From the NCBI GenBank assembly GCA_015055835.1, contig SVHJ01000001.1, positions 1 through 64,000 on the forward strand: DNA of 64,000 bases. The letters are read 5' to 3'. A program made the position numbers and the translations under genes. A model generated the notes under the pieces. That model was not told the DNA's origin. It did no database searches and saw nothing but the letters and a program-made list of their open reading frames with translations. This document shows positions 26,883-35,542 of the stretch, piece after piece; the first letter of the stretch is position 1; each line of letters starts with the position of its first letter. Source of the stretch: Clostridiales bacterium. Its GTDB lineage: Bacteria; Bacillota; Clostridia; Christensenellales; Borkfalkiaceae.

Positions 26883-28442
26883 TTATTCTTTCTTAAGTTT
26901 CATAAGTTCTATAAATAGTTCTGCAGTTGCATACGCGTCTGAAAGCGCCCTATGATGATGAAACTTTATGTTAAACCTTTCTGCTAACGTATTCAACTTA
27001 TAATTACTTACCCCAAACACTAAATCCCTTGCTATTAAAAGGGTATCTTGAACTTCATTGTCAATAGTGTAATTTAATAATTTTGCATTATATTTAACGA
27101 ATTTCGTATCAAAATCAGCGTTATGCGCTACTAAAATGCTACCTTCTATAAACTTGTAAAAATCTAAAAATATTTCGTTAAACTTAGGCGCGTCCTTTAC
27201 CATTTCAGCAGTTATGCCCGTTAGTTCAACTATGTTTGGTGGAATTGGTTGCATTGGGTTTATTAAAGTAGAAAATTCTTCAGTTATAACCCCGTCTTTT
27301 ATTTTAACTGCGCCTATTTCCGTTATTCTATCTGCCATATAATCAGTACCCGTAGTTTCTATATCGAAAACTACGTATTCTTTACCTACTAAATCTTTTG
27401 GCGTTTCTTTAGAAGTAAACATATCTGAAACGATAAGCGTTTCTGCCTTTTTAGGGAATATTTTTGAATAATTTAGTGGAGCAGGGATATGTTCCTTTTT
27501 TTCGTAAACAAAGTTTTCTGGCATTTTACAACCGTTTATTTTGTTTATGGTATAACCTACCTTTCCGTTATAGGCTGAAATTACCCCTTTTGTTAATATT
27601 GCGTCCCCTTCTTTTAGTTCGCGTATTCTATCAAGCGTTTTTTCTTTAGAAAAATATACGCCACTCGTTCTACCCGTGCCGTCTTCAAACTCTATTATAA
27701 AGAAAGGTTTTGGTTGTTTTTCTTTTATAGTTCTGCCGTTTTCTTCACGGGCTGGACTACCTTTAGTCATCTTTTCGAAAATTTTGGTTATCCTACCACA
27801 TAAACATACTTCACCTTCGTCCATTGCGTCTTCTATGTAAACGGCTAAAGTATCTTTATTTTCGTCGTCTATAACTTCAAGTTCTTCTACAGTTATCGTA
27901 CGCTTTTTTATGGCGACAGGGCGTTCTACAACCTCTTCTTTTATCTCTATTTTCCTTTCTATTTCCTTTTGAACTATTATACCGGAAAACTCTTCACAAA
28001 AATTCTTTTGTAAATAATTTTTAACCTCTACTAAAAGGTTGTTTTTGTCAAAATATTCTTTGTTCGACCTATCTAAACTTATAGTAAAGTTTATTCTATT
28101 CCCCACCTTTACTAAAGAAACGTCCTTCTTTTCAAACCAAACGGAAACTGATGGATAGTTGGTTTTTATAAAACTATCAATGGCGTTTATTACTAATTCG
28201 CTATCCCCTACAATCTTTTTTATGGCAACGGAAACTGATGAAAAAGTTTTATCCGTTATATTATCGCAATAGGCTAAAATTTTACCCTTTAATTCATCAT
28301 TTACCGTTTTGTCCGTTATAAAATTATATTTTACCGAAAGGTCTTTTTCATTTATTTCAACACTATGAAGTTTTACGTTAAAGTTATCGTCAAAACTTTT
28401 TATTTTTTCGATAAACTCTTTCTTTCCACTTACTTTAAGCAT
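26883..28442 (-). CDS. PolC-derived protein: N-terminal + OB + DEDDh exonuclease, polymerase absent
   Basis: This 519-residue protein occupies the normal polC position between ispG and rimP but holds only the front of PolC. Residues about 1-185 are a PolC N-terminal-like region. Residues about 205-305 form an OB fold (VCLCGRITKIFE to GYTINKING). Residues 353-519 are a DEDDh 3'-5' exonuclease with Asp360/Glu362 (FDIETTG), Asp443 (LVAHNADFD), and His497 and Asp502 (HRALSDA). The PHP halves and the whole polymerase are missing. No frameshift remnant fits in the 120 bp before rimP. The active site is complete, so it may be a free-standing proofreader or repair nuclease. Its start overlaps ispG by 13 bp. 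Confidence 0.88.
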   Translation of the reverse strand: MLKVSGKKEFIEKIKSFDDNFNVKLHSVEINEKDLSVKYNFITDKTVNDELKGKILAYCDNITDKTFSSVSVAIKKIVGDSELVINAIDSFIKTNYPSVSVWFEKKDVSLVKVGNRINFTISLDRSNKEYFDKNNLLVEVKNYLQKNFCEEFSGIIVQKEIERKIEIKEEVVERPVAIKKRTITVEELEVIDDENKDTLAVYIEDAMDEGEVCLCGRITKIFEKMTKGSPAREENGRTIKEKQPKPFFIIEFEDGTGRTSGVYFSKEKTLDRIRELKEGDAILTKGVISAYNGKVGYTINKINGCKMPENFVYEKKEHIPAPLNYSKIFPKKAETLIVSDMFTSKETPKDLVGKEYVVFDIETTGTDYMADRITEIGAVKIKDGVITEEFSTLINPMQPIPPNIVELTGITAEMVKDAPKFNEIFLDFYKFIEGSILVAHNADFDTKFVKYNAKLLNYTIDNEVQDTLLIARDLVFGVSNYKLNTLAERFNIKFHHHRALSDAYATAELFIELMKLKKE

Positions 28443-29467
28443 TCTTCAAGTTCCTTAAAAAATTCTTCTTCTATTTTATCTTTTTCTACTATTTTAATAA
28501 TTTCGCCTTTCTTAAAAATTACGCACTTTTCCCCACCGGCTATACCGATATCTGCTTCTTTTGCTTCGCCAGGGCCGTTAACTACGCAACCCATTACGGC
28601 TATTTTTATAGGCTTATTAATATCCTTTACCCTTTTTTCTACCTTTTGGTAAAATTCCATTAAGTCCCACTCACATCTACCACAAGTTGGACAGGCAATT
28701 ACGTCGGCAAAATTTTTGTCAAGCCCAACTGCCCTTAAAATATTTTTACCTGTTCTAACTTCATCTATCGTGTCGCCTGAAAGGGATACTCTTATTGTAT
28801 CGCCTATACCTTTAAGAAGTAATGAGCCGATACCTATGCTGTTTTTAATAACGCCCATTTCTCCACCACCTGCTTCAGTTACCCCTAAGTGAAGTGGATA
28901 GTTAACCCTTTTATTAATATACTCGGCAGACTCTACCATAAGTGGTACGCTAGATGCCTTTACCGAAATTACTATATCGTTAACCCCTTGTTTTTCTAAA
29001 ATCTTAACGTTTTTTAACGCACTCTCCCCAAGCGCTTTTGCTGAAGAACCGTATTTTGCGTAAAAATCTTTTTCAATACTCCCCGTGTTTGCACCAACCC
29101 TAACTGGTACGCCGTATTCTTTTAAGCAAGATGCAACGGCTTTAACCTTTTCATCACTACCGATATTACCAGGGTTAATTCTTATTTTATCAGCGCCGTT
29201 TTCAATTGACGCTATTGCTAGTTTATAGTCAAAATGAATATCTGCAACAAGTGGAATATTAGTTTTTTCTTTTAACCCTTTAATCGCTTTTGCATCTAAC
29301 TCATCTTTAACTGCAAAGCGCACTATATCACACCCTGCTTTTTCTAAACGAAGAATTTCTTTTATTGAGTTTTCATTTTTAGGTAAAGTAGTTATCATAG
29401 ACTGAACGGCTATCTTTTCGCCACCACCAATATAAATACTACCTATCTTTACTTTTTTTGTTTTCAT
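28430..29467 (-). CDS. ispG: (E)-4-hydroxy-3-methylbut-2-enyl-diphosphate synthase
   Basis: IspG is the [4Fe-4S] enzyme of the MEP isoprenoid pathway. The 345-residue TIM barrel shows VQSMITTLP, LVADIHFDY and KIRINPGNIG. The C-terminal cluster domain has CPTCGRCEWD and GCVVNGPGEA, supplying three cysteines. The ispG-polC neighbourhood is typical of Firmicutes. The ATG lies 7 bp after a good -10 box with no ribosome site, suggesting a leaderless mRNA. Confidence 0.96.
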   Translation of the reverse strand: MKTKKVKIGSIYIGGGEKIAVQSMITTLPKNENSIKEILRLEKAGCDIVRFAVKDELDAKAIKGLKEKTNIPLVADIHFDYKLAIASIENGADKIRINPGNIGSDEKVKAVASCLKEYGVPVRVGANTGSIEKDFYAKYGSSAKALGESALKNVKILEKQGVNDIVISVKASSVPLMVESAEYINKRVNYPLHLGVTEAGGGEMGVIKNSIGIGSLLLKGIGDTIRVSLSGDTIDEVRTGKNILRAVGLDKNFADVIACPTCGRCEWDLMEFYQKVEKRVKDINKPIKIAVMGCVVNGPGEAKEADIGIAGGEKCVIFKKGEIIKIVEKDKIEEEFFKELEECLK

Positions 29468-29474
29468 AACTTTT

Positions 29475-29503
29475 ATTTTATTATATTTTTATTTTATTGT
29501 CAA
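29475..29503 (-). promoter_or_regulatory. Strong candidate promoter of ispG (leaderless)
   Basis: TTGACA (29498-29503) and TAAAAT (29475-29480) are 17 bp apart. The ATG follows the -10 by 7 bp, placing the expected transcription start at the start codon. Confidence 0.65.
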
Positions 29504-29526
29504 CCTTAAAAGTTTTTCCTAAAAAT

Positions 29527-29556
29527 AAAAAAGACGGCTAAAAAAACCGTCTTTTA
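29527..29556. terminator. Bidirectional terminator after the phage-derived operon
   Basis: The stem AAAGACGG/CCGTCTTT is flanked by A and T runs. It follows the last gene of the head operon and precedes the ispG promoter, marking the operon's downstream boundary. Confidence 0.85.
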
Positions 29557-29568
29557 ATAGTTTTACTT

Positions 29569-30462
29569 TTAAGCAAGTCTACTTGTATATAGCGTTAGTA
29601 GGTTAGAATAAAAACATCCTAAGTAAATTGGCATATCTTCATCATTTAAAAAGTCACTATACGCGTCGTTTGGCGAAATAGTATAGTAGTAAGCGTTACA
29701 CGCTTTTATTACTGCTGAATAATACCCTGACGCTATAAGTTCTTCATCAGTTAAACCTTGCGCTTTAATCTTTAAGTACTCTAAATAAAGTTCCTGTCTA
29801 GTTCTTTTTAAAGTGTTTGAATATTTTACAAGTTTTTCTTCTACTTGGTTATTATACTTTAACTCTTCTAGATTTTTTTCTTCATCTTTTTCTTTAAGTT
29901 CTGCTTTCTTCTTTTTTATATCGTCGGCGTGTTTTAGTGTGAAAAAATCATCTATTTCATTTAAATCAATGGTTAAACCGGTTATTTTTTCATCTATTGA
30001 CGAACTTTTTAGGGCAAACTCAAAGTCAATATCGGCTAACTTGTTTATCTTTTCTTTTTCTAGGTCGCTAATTTTATTAAGTATGACGGTGGAATTAATT
30101 AGCCCCCTTTTTATTGCATTTTCTTCTGCCTCTTCTTTTAAAACTTCGTACCTTTTTTCTAAATCTTCTTTTAGTTTTTCTACTTGAATAGTTAAACTTG
30201 CCTTTTCATTGTTCAAAGAAGAAATTGAACTTTCAATATTCTCTCTTCTTTGCTTTTTTTCATCTAGGTGAATATGTTGATAGAAATCGGTTGCTAAATT
30301 TGTTAATTCTTTGTCCGTTTTAGGGGTAAAGTTTATTTTTTCAAGCGCTAAATCTTCTAAAACAACCTCTTCAAATTGGTCTTTTTGATTTCTATAATGG
30401 TCGTAAATTTCTTTTAATACTTCTTTTAATTCTCCTTTAGTAGTAGGTGTTCTAAATACCAT
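29569..30462 (-). CDS. Coiled-coil protein, last gene of the phage head operon
   Basis: The 297-residue protein has a long coiled coil from about residue 80 to 225 (repeated Lys/Glu/Leu with little Gly or Pro) between a small N-terminal domain and an aromatic C-terminal domain (ACNAYYYTISPNDAY). It has no signal peptide. Its place after the connector and nozzle-like genes is where P22 encodes its trimeric needle gp26, so a tail-plug or needle role is possible. No similarity to gp26 could be shown by eye. A cytoplasmic accessory role is equally possible. Confidence 0.6.
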   Translation of the reverse strand: MVFRTPTTKGELKEVLKEIYDHYRNQKDQFEEVVLEDLALEKINFTPKTDKELTNLATDFYQHIHLDEKKQRRENIESSISSLNNEKASLTIQVEKLKEDLEKRYEVLKEEAEENAIKRGLINSTVILNKISDLEKEKINKLADIDFEFALKSSSIDEKITGLTIDLNEIDDFFTLKHADDIKKKKAELKEKDEEKNLEELKYNNQVEEKLVKYSNTLKRTRQELYLEYLKIKAQGLTDEELIASGYYSAVIKACNAYYYTISPNDAYSDFLNDEDMPIYLGCFYSNLLTLYTSRLA

Positions 30463-30472
30463 AATTTCCTCC

Positions 30473-31354
30473 TTAAATAGCGTATTTTATTTTTAAGTCT
30501 TTAATATTTTTAGCCTCTTTAAGTAAAAACTCTATTCTAAAAGCCCTGCATTTTAGGTAAGGTTTTATAACCTTTTCCCCCTTTTTTAAGGTATATCTTT
30601 TAAGAGTGGTATCCGTCGATATAATCATTACGACCTCTCCCGTCGTATTAAAGGAAATTTCTTCAATACTTTTTAGGGCGTCGGTAGAAAAACAAAGTTT
30701 TTTACTTTTAAAATAAGGCTCTTTATCAAAACTTAAATAAACAGTTTCACTAAAAGGTAGGTAGTTTAACTTTACCTGCTTTTCATTAAACAAAGTACAA
30801 CTAAACTGGTACTCGTATCTACCCTCTTTTTCATAGGCTTTACCTACAAAATCAATCTTTCCGTCATAAAGCGTTTTTACCACCGTTATTTTATCGTTTT
30901 TAAAATAACAAAGGGTATTATTTATTACTAAAACAATTCTATCGCCAACTAATAAAATACTATCCTTTTTTATGCCGTTAACCAAAAGGTCTAACTTTTT
31001 TAAAGTAAACTCTTCAGCCTTTCCTGAAGCCGTTATTTTCATAACGGCTTTTTCACAGAAAAGGTACACGGCATCGTTAAAAGCAATAAGATTTAGTATA
31101 TTTCCTGCAGTTTTATCTAAAGTTATGCTTTCATCTTTATTAAAACTATCAGGAAAAGAAAAGTGCACTTCATTTTCAGTTGCTGTGAAAATAATTCCGT
31201 TGTAAACGGTATTAATTTTGGTAATACCATCTAAAACTTCTTTATCAACTTTGATAACCTGCAAATCTTTATCTACTTTTAGGTTAAAAGCATAATCTAA
31301 AATATCTAAAAAAGATAGGTCCTCTACCTTGGTTTTTTTGTTAACAAGTCCCAT
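30473..31354 (-). CDS. Beta-rich phage structural protein, possible nozzle/plug
   Basis: This 293-residue protein is almost all beta strand with repeated short modules (GIIFTATENEVHFSF, DAVYLFCEKAVMKI, DRIVLVINNTLCYF, VVMIISTDTTLKRY). These read like blades of a beta-propeller. It follows the connector gene, overlapping by 1 bp. In P22 this position encodes gp10, the propeller-like nozzle that closes the portal. It is shorter than gp10. Assignment rests on order and predicted fold, not on sequence identity. Confidence 0.55.
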   Translation of the reverse strand: MGLVNKKTKVEDLSFLDILDYAFNLKVDKDLQVIKVDKEVLDGITKINTVYNGIIFTATENEVHFSFPDSFNKDESITLDKTAGNILNLIAFNDAVYLFCEKAVMKITASGKAEEFTLKKLDLLVNGIKKDSILLVGDRIVLVINNTLCYFKNDKITVVKTLYDGKIDFVGKAYEKEGRYEYQFSCTLFNEKQVKLNYLPFSETVYLSFDKEPYFKSKKLCFSTDALKSIEEISFNTTGEVVMIISTDTTLKRYTLKKGEKVIKPYLKCRAFRIEFLLKEAKNIKDLKIKYAI

Positions 31355-31920
31355 TAATAAAACGCCCTCTCTTTTATAGTAACGTTTTTTAATCTTTTAG
31401 GTTTTACGCTTTTAAGTAAACTTTCTTCAAACTTCTTTTGCCATTCGTTTGCTTCGTCAAAACGTCCTTCGATTATGCAAATTTCCCTTGCTATTCCATA
31501 GCAAATTATTCTATTTGGCATTTCCTTTTCGGTATAGATTATTTCATCTTCTAAAGATATGTTTGAAGGTAAACAATAATAGAAAAAATCGTAAGTGCCG
31601 TTTTTTATTTTTACGTAGTCTGAAAAGGTTTTATAATAAACCTTTCTTCCATCTAAATCTAAAATTTCTTTTACGCTAAGTAGGCTATTATTTAACGTGT
31701 CAAACTCAATTTTTTCGTTAGTAACTACTCGCCTTTCCCACCTTTCTATAGGTGCGTAACTACTTAGTTCGTTTATTACAAAATTTGCCGACCAAGTAAA
31801 AGTTAAAAGGTCTTTTTTAGTTATATCACTATTTTCTGAGTAACCCTTTTCAATAAAAGAAATAACGTCTTCTCTACTTAGCAATACTGCCGTGCTTTTA
31901 ATTATCTCTTTTAATTTCAT
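31354..31920 (-). CDS. Putative head-tail connector / adaptor protein
   Basis: The 188-residue protein has a mainly helical N-terminus, a central beta section (VVTNEKIEFDTLNN to DGRKVYYKTF), and a helical C-terminus (GIAREICIIEGRFDEANEWQKKFEESL). This last is the pattern of phage head-tail adaptors, in which a late helix packs on the portal. It lies 9 bp after the capsid gene, the usual place for adaptor genes (P22 gp4 or gp6-type adaptors). No catalytic motif is visible. Confidence 0.65.
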   Translation of the reverse strand: MKLKEIIKSTAVLLSREDVISFIEKGYSENSDITKKDLLTFTWSANFVINELSSYAPIERWERRVVTNEKIEFDTLNNSLLSVKEILDLDGRKVYYKTFSDYVKIKNGTYDFFYYCLPSNISLEDEIIYTEKEMPNRIICYGIAREICIIEGRFDEANEWQKKFEESLLKSVKPKRLKNVTIKERAFY

Positions 31921-31929
31921 AATTTTTTA

Positions 31930-33099
31930 TTAACCTTCCGTTATTCCTGTAATCATACCTTGTCCACAAGGTTTACTGCAAAGTAGGTCGGCGTATTTTA
32001 CTAGCGTTGCTGTGTAAATAGGCTTACCAGGGATTTGAGAAAGAACTTTGCCGTCTTCCCCTTCAAGCCATTGCCAGTCGCATAATTGATGAAGTGAAAA
32101 GTCTTCGGTGTTTAGTAAATACATAGTTCCGTCAGGGCAAAATCTGTCTGCAATAATAGGAATACCGTTATAACTAATTGCTTTATAACCACCTGCTAAA
32201 TTCATTGTGTCCGTTCTTGTATTTGATTTTGAGAAAATTTCTTGTAACGCTCTTCTAACGCCAAGTGAACAAATAATAAAGTTTACTTGACTACCACTTT
32301 GTTCTTCGATAGTATCAAGCGCTGTTTGAATTGCCTTTTCGGTAATTTCGCCTTGGTTTTCCTTTACGTAAGGGGCAAGCCAAGGATGACTTTCTCTATC
32401 TAAACCGTAAAGAGTACCTTCAGTAGCAAAAAGCGCCTTTAAGCCGGTTAATTCGTTTTGATATGAACCTTGAATACATACTGTTGCGCCAACTATTTCG
32501 TCAGCAACGCTTACGCCACCAACGGTAATAGTTTTGTTCTTTCTATTTACTGATAGAACCTTTCTTTGCTTTGCAGTTTCAATTAGATTGCCTTGTTCAT
32601 CTCTAAAATCAACCACCATACCTTCTGCTAAACTTTTTACGTTATCTAAAGTGATTACGCCGTTAGCCACCTCTTCTACGGTTGCTAAAACGCCACTTCC
32701 GTCACCAAAAAGCATTCTGCCAAAGTTGAAAGTTGACGCCTTAATTAAGCCTTCCATTTCTGCGTTTAGTAGGTTTACAAATGCGCCTGTGTTGTTTTCA
32801 GATGCTCTTACTGCCTTGTCTGAAATTTCAATAGTACCGTAAAGGTTTTTTAAACTTAGTACGAAGTTTTCGTAGTTATTGCCTACTGCTTCAGGTAAAT
32901 CACCCGTTTCAGTTCCTGCACCGATACCACCGTTTACACCGTAAACTGCAAGTTTTCTAATTTCTTTACCCCAAACGTCTTCAGTAGTCTTTTTAATTTC
33001 TGCTAAAAATGGGTTTGTGTTTTGGTTAAGTTGCTCCTTTGCAACGTCTAAATAAAATGTTTTTAACGCCTTATCTGCGTTTGTTAATGATACTGCCAT
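31930..33099 (-). CDS. Phage major capsid protein
   Basis: This 389-residue protein has HK97/P22-type coat features: an N-terminal helical arm (LNQNTNPFLAEIKKT), a long spine-helix region near residue 95-130, an insertion-like beta domain (about 140-210), and a C-terminal part with GIPIIADRFCPDGTMYLLN, the peripheral-loop strand common to coat proteins of this fold. The immediately preceding scaffold gene and following adaptor gene fit. No protease domain is attached and no separate prohead protease was found. GGAG ribosome site present. Confidence 0.85.
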   Translation of the reverse strand: MAVSLTNADKALKTFYLDVAKEQLNQNTNPFLAEIKKTTEDVWGKEIRKLAVYGVNGGIGAGTETGDLPEAVGNNYENFVLSLKNLYGTIEISDKAVRASENNTGAFVNLLNAEMEGLIKASTFNFGRMLFGDGSGVLATVEEVANGVITLDNVKSLAEGMVVDFRDEQGNLIETAKQRKVLSVNRKNKTITVGGVSVADEIVGATVCIQGSYQNELTGLKALFATEGTLYGLDRESHPWLAPYVKENQGEITEKAIQTALDTIEEQSGSQVNFIICSLGVRRALQEIFSKSNTRTDTMNLAGGYKAISYNGIPIIADRFCPDGTMYLLNTEDFSLHQLCDWQWLEGEDGKVLSQIPGKPIYTATLVKYADLLCSKPCGQGMITGITEG

Positions 33100-33116
33100 C
33101 TCTTCTCCTTAATACT

Positions 33117-33500
33117 TTATTCTTTTGCCATAAAACTTTTAGTAAGTTCTCCGGCTTCTAATATGGTTTTTGGACGATTAGACGGGGTTTTCACGGTAAC
33201 CCCCGTTCCGTCCATTACCACCGATTTTTGTGAAAGGGATAAAATTTCTTTTAAGTATTCTTTTATAATTTCTTCCCTTTTTTCTTCGCTCAAAGAATCT
33301 TCTTTTGCCGACTTTAATTCTTCAGCAATCGCTTCTAATTCCTTAATCTTCTGACAGCGTTTGGTAAATTCAGACTGTAAAGAATTATACGCATCTAAAA
33401 GGGCGTTTACGTCTTTGAATTTTCCTAGTTGATTTTTCTCTTCGCTTTTTTCTTCTACCTCAGTAGCATCAAAATCATTAATCTTCTTTGTTTCTTGCAT
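33117..33500 (-). CDS. Putative capsid scaffold protein
   Basis: The 127-residue, highly charged protein is helical in its middle (LGKFKDVNALLDAYNSLQSEFTKRCQKIKELE), which resembles phage scaffolding proteins. A flexible C-terminus follows. It lies between portal and capsid genes, the standard scaffold position, overlapping the portal by 23 bp. The lack of an encoded protease suggests a reusable scaffold, as in P22. Confidence 0.72.
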   Translation of the reverse strand: MQETKKINDFDATEVEEKSEEKNQLGKFKDVNALLDAYNSLQSEFTKRCQKIKELEAIAEELKSAKEDSLSEEKREEIIKEYLKEILSLSQKSVVMDGTGVTVKTPSNRPKTILEAGELTKSFMAKE

Positions 33501-35277
33501 ATTCGTTCTCCTTTTTTTGATTTTTTTCTTTGTGCTTTTCTATATGATAAAATACCCTTTCCCTTTCTTCTTTAGTTAAATTTTCATACTCGCATAAAAT
33601 ATACTTAGTATGTTCGGATAGGTGTATCTCGTCATCATCAATTAAGTCAACCTCCACAATTTCTTTTTTAAGTTTTTGGTTTTCACTATCAGCCTTTTGT
33701 TGATGGAGGTTTAATAAATTTTTTTCTTCAAATAAGTTTTTATAACCTAATAAATTTAATATCTTTTCTTTAGTTATTGAACTTAACTTTCCTTGACTGT
33801 TTTCTAAAAGTCCACTTTCGTATAACTTAAAAAGCATTTCCTTTTTTTGACTTTGAGTAAAAAGCATTTCGTTTTCGTTGTCTATATAAACGTCGTCGCT
33901 TTGCATAACCTTTTTATCTACGTAAAAAATTTTGTTTTCGGCTTCCGTTTCCACCTCTTTCATAATTCTTACGCCTTTAATAAATTGACGGTAAATTCTC
34001 AAAATCATTTTTGCTATCATAAGATAACAACCTCTTACGTTTTCTGCTTCTAAAAACAGTTTTTCGTTTTCCTGTCTTGACAAAACTTCCAGCGCAGTCG
34101 CACTAGTTACTTTTGGACTTAACGCGCTACTAATAACGTCGTTTACACCACTAATTGATATAAATTCGGTTAAAAGCCTTTCTTCTTCTAAAGAAAACTC
34201 TGTTGGAATAGGCTCTTCCTTAAGCATACTTGGCGCGCTCATTCCTTGACGGTAAACTAAAACTTTACCCGGCATTAAACCTTCCGTTTCAAGGTCGTCA
34301 GTATCAATCGCGCCGTCCTCTACCGTCATAATTCCTGTGGAAATTCTATTTAAAAACTCGTGTTTTCTGTTTTTTATAGCGTTAAAAGCCCTTTGAATAG
34401 GAATTAATCTTTCAATGATTGAACTACCAAAAAAACTACCAGGAATTATGCCTGAAGTTTGCTTTATAAAAGGGAAATTTCTTTGTTTTTCTTCCCCGTT
34501 TTCGTAAGGAAGTTCGCCGTAAAAAAGTAATTTATCCCCTGCTACCGTTATAAGTCTACCTAACGGATATTCTTTAGTAGGTTTTTCATACTTTTCTATT
34601 ACCGTAACGTAATTTTCCTCTTCGTCAAAAAATAGTTTTATATCATCTAGTTTTTTTCCGTAAAGTTTTTCTACGTCTAAAATACGCATTGCCTTTGCGT
34701 GGATTATACTAAAACAATCTTCCACTTCTTGATGGGTTAAACTGTCTGGAAAAATTTCAAAAGGTGAAATCGCGCTTATTTTAACCTCTCCTTCAAATAT
34801 TTCTTTTTCTTCAGTTTTTCCTATTTGCTTTCCTCCGTCAACCATCCAAACGACCTTATAAAAAGCAGTTCCTAAAGTTTCGCTCCACTTAGTCGCTTGA
34901 AGAACGGTTTTTTCTACCTCAAGTTTGTTAAAGGTGGATAAAAGCACCTTTTCAGCAACTTTTGCGTTTTTAATTTCAGCCTCTTCATCACTAGTTGGTC
35001 TAACTGAAAAAATAGGTTTTATTTGAGAAAATTTTGCAAGTCTTCTTTCGATTATAGGTAGTATATGGTTATACACTTCCCTTTTTTCATAACCAAAATT
35101 CTTTTCTTTTTCTATTATTTTTCCGTTAGAAAGTAAAGAATAATATTGCTTGCCCTCTAAAAATTTAAGGTTTAATTCCCACTGTTTTTCTAGCGATAAG
35201 CGTTCTTCTCTTCTTTTAAGAAAGTCATTTGTAACTTCTTCTACTATTTTTTCTTTAAACTCTACACTTTTTGTCAT
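33478..35277 (-). CDS. Phage portal protein (P22 type)
   Basis: The portal is the dodecameric ring through which DNA enters the capsid. This 599-residue protein has the P22-portal family pattern: an N-terminal helical clip region with FLEGKQYYSLLSNG, YNHILPIIERRLAKFSQIKPIFSV near residue 68, a central beta domain, and a C-terminal helical crown. Large P22-like portals are longer (about 725) because of the barrel, which may be shortened here. Ribosome site AAGGAG. It overlaps both neighbours by 23 bp. Confidence 0.85.
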   Translation of the reverse strand: MTKSVEFKEKIVEEVTNDFLKRREERLSLEKQWELNLKFLEGKQYYSLLSNGKIIEKEKNFGYEKREVYNHILPIIERRLAKFSQIKPIFSVRPTSDEEAEIKNAKVAEKVLLSTFNKLEVEKTVLQATKWSETLGTAFYKVVWMVDGGKQIGKTEEKEIFEGEVKISAISPFEIFPDSLTHQEVEDCFSIIHAKAMRILDVEKLYGKKLDDIKLFFDEEENYVTVIEKYEKPTKEYPLGRLITVAGDKLLFYGELPYENGEEKQRNFPFIKQTSGIIPGSFFGSSIIERLIPIQRAFNAIKNRKHEFLNRISTGIMTVEDGAIDTDDLETEGLMPGKVLVYRQGMSAPSMLKEEPIPTEFSLEEERLLTEFISISGVNDVISSALSPKVTSATALEVLSRQENEKLFLEAENVRGCYLMIAKMILRIYRQFIKGVRIMKEVETEAENKIFYVDKKVMQSDDVYIDNENEMLFTQSQKKEMLFKLYESGLLENSQGKLSSITKEKILNLLGYKNLFEEKNLLNLHQQKADSENQKLKKEIVEVDLIDDDEIHLSEHTKYILCEYENLTKEERERVFYHIEKHKEKNQKKENEYARNKED

Positions 35278-35542
35278 CTTCTTCTCCTTTTTTTAGTAGC
35301 ATAAGTAATCTTTGTTTCTCTTTTTCAAGTTCTTCATCAGTCATATCACTTACTTTTTCTTCATTATTATCCATTATCATTTTTAACGCCGTTATGTCAG
35401 GGGGTACGGTTTTTTTAGTCACTTTTTTCTTAATAAGCGCTATATCCCCCTCCTTTTCTTGATATTCTTCCGTAACTTCTTCCGTTTCAAATCCAACGGC
35501 TTTTTTATAAAGAGCATCTACTAATTTTTTATTTTTTAGCAT
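35255..35542 (-). CDS. Minimal small-terminase-like protein without HTH
   Basis: The 95-residue protein contains ALYKKAVGFETEEVTEEY, then IKKKVTKKTVPPDITALKMIM. This resembles the C-terminal half of phage small terminases, where a KKAxGY...VTKxVPPDxTA pattern follows the DNA-binding HTH. The N-terminal HTH is absent: only nine residues precede the conserved part. The C-terminus is an acidic helix. It lies between TerL and portal with overlaps on both sides. If it is TerS, it should bind TerL but not a specific pac site. Confidence 0.55.
   Translation of the reverse strand: MLKNKKLVDALYKKAVGFETEEVTEEYQEKEGDIALIKKKVTKKTVPPDITALKMIMDNNEEKVSDMTDEELEKEKQRLLMLLKKGEEDDKKCRV

Noticed and set aside
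30473-31354. Secreted beta-propeller enzyme
   Set aside because: There is no signal peptide and the gene lies inside the phage operon, so a structural particle role fits better.
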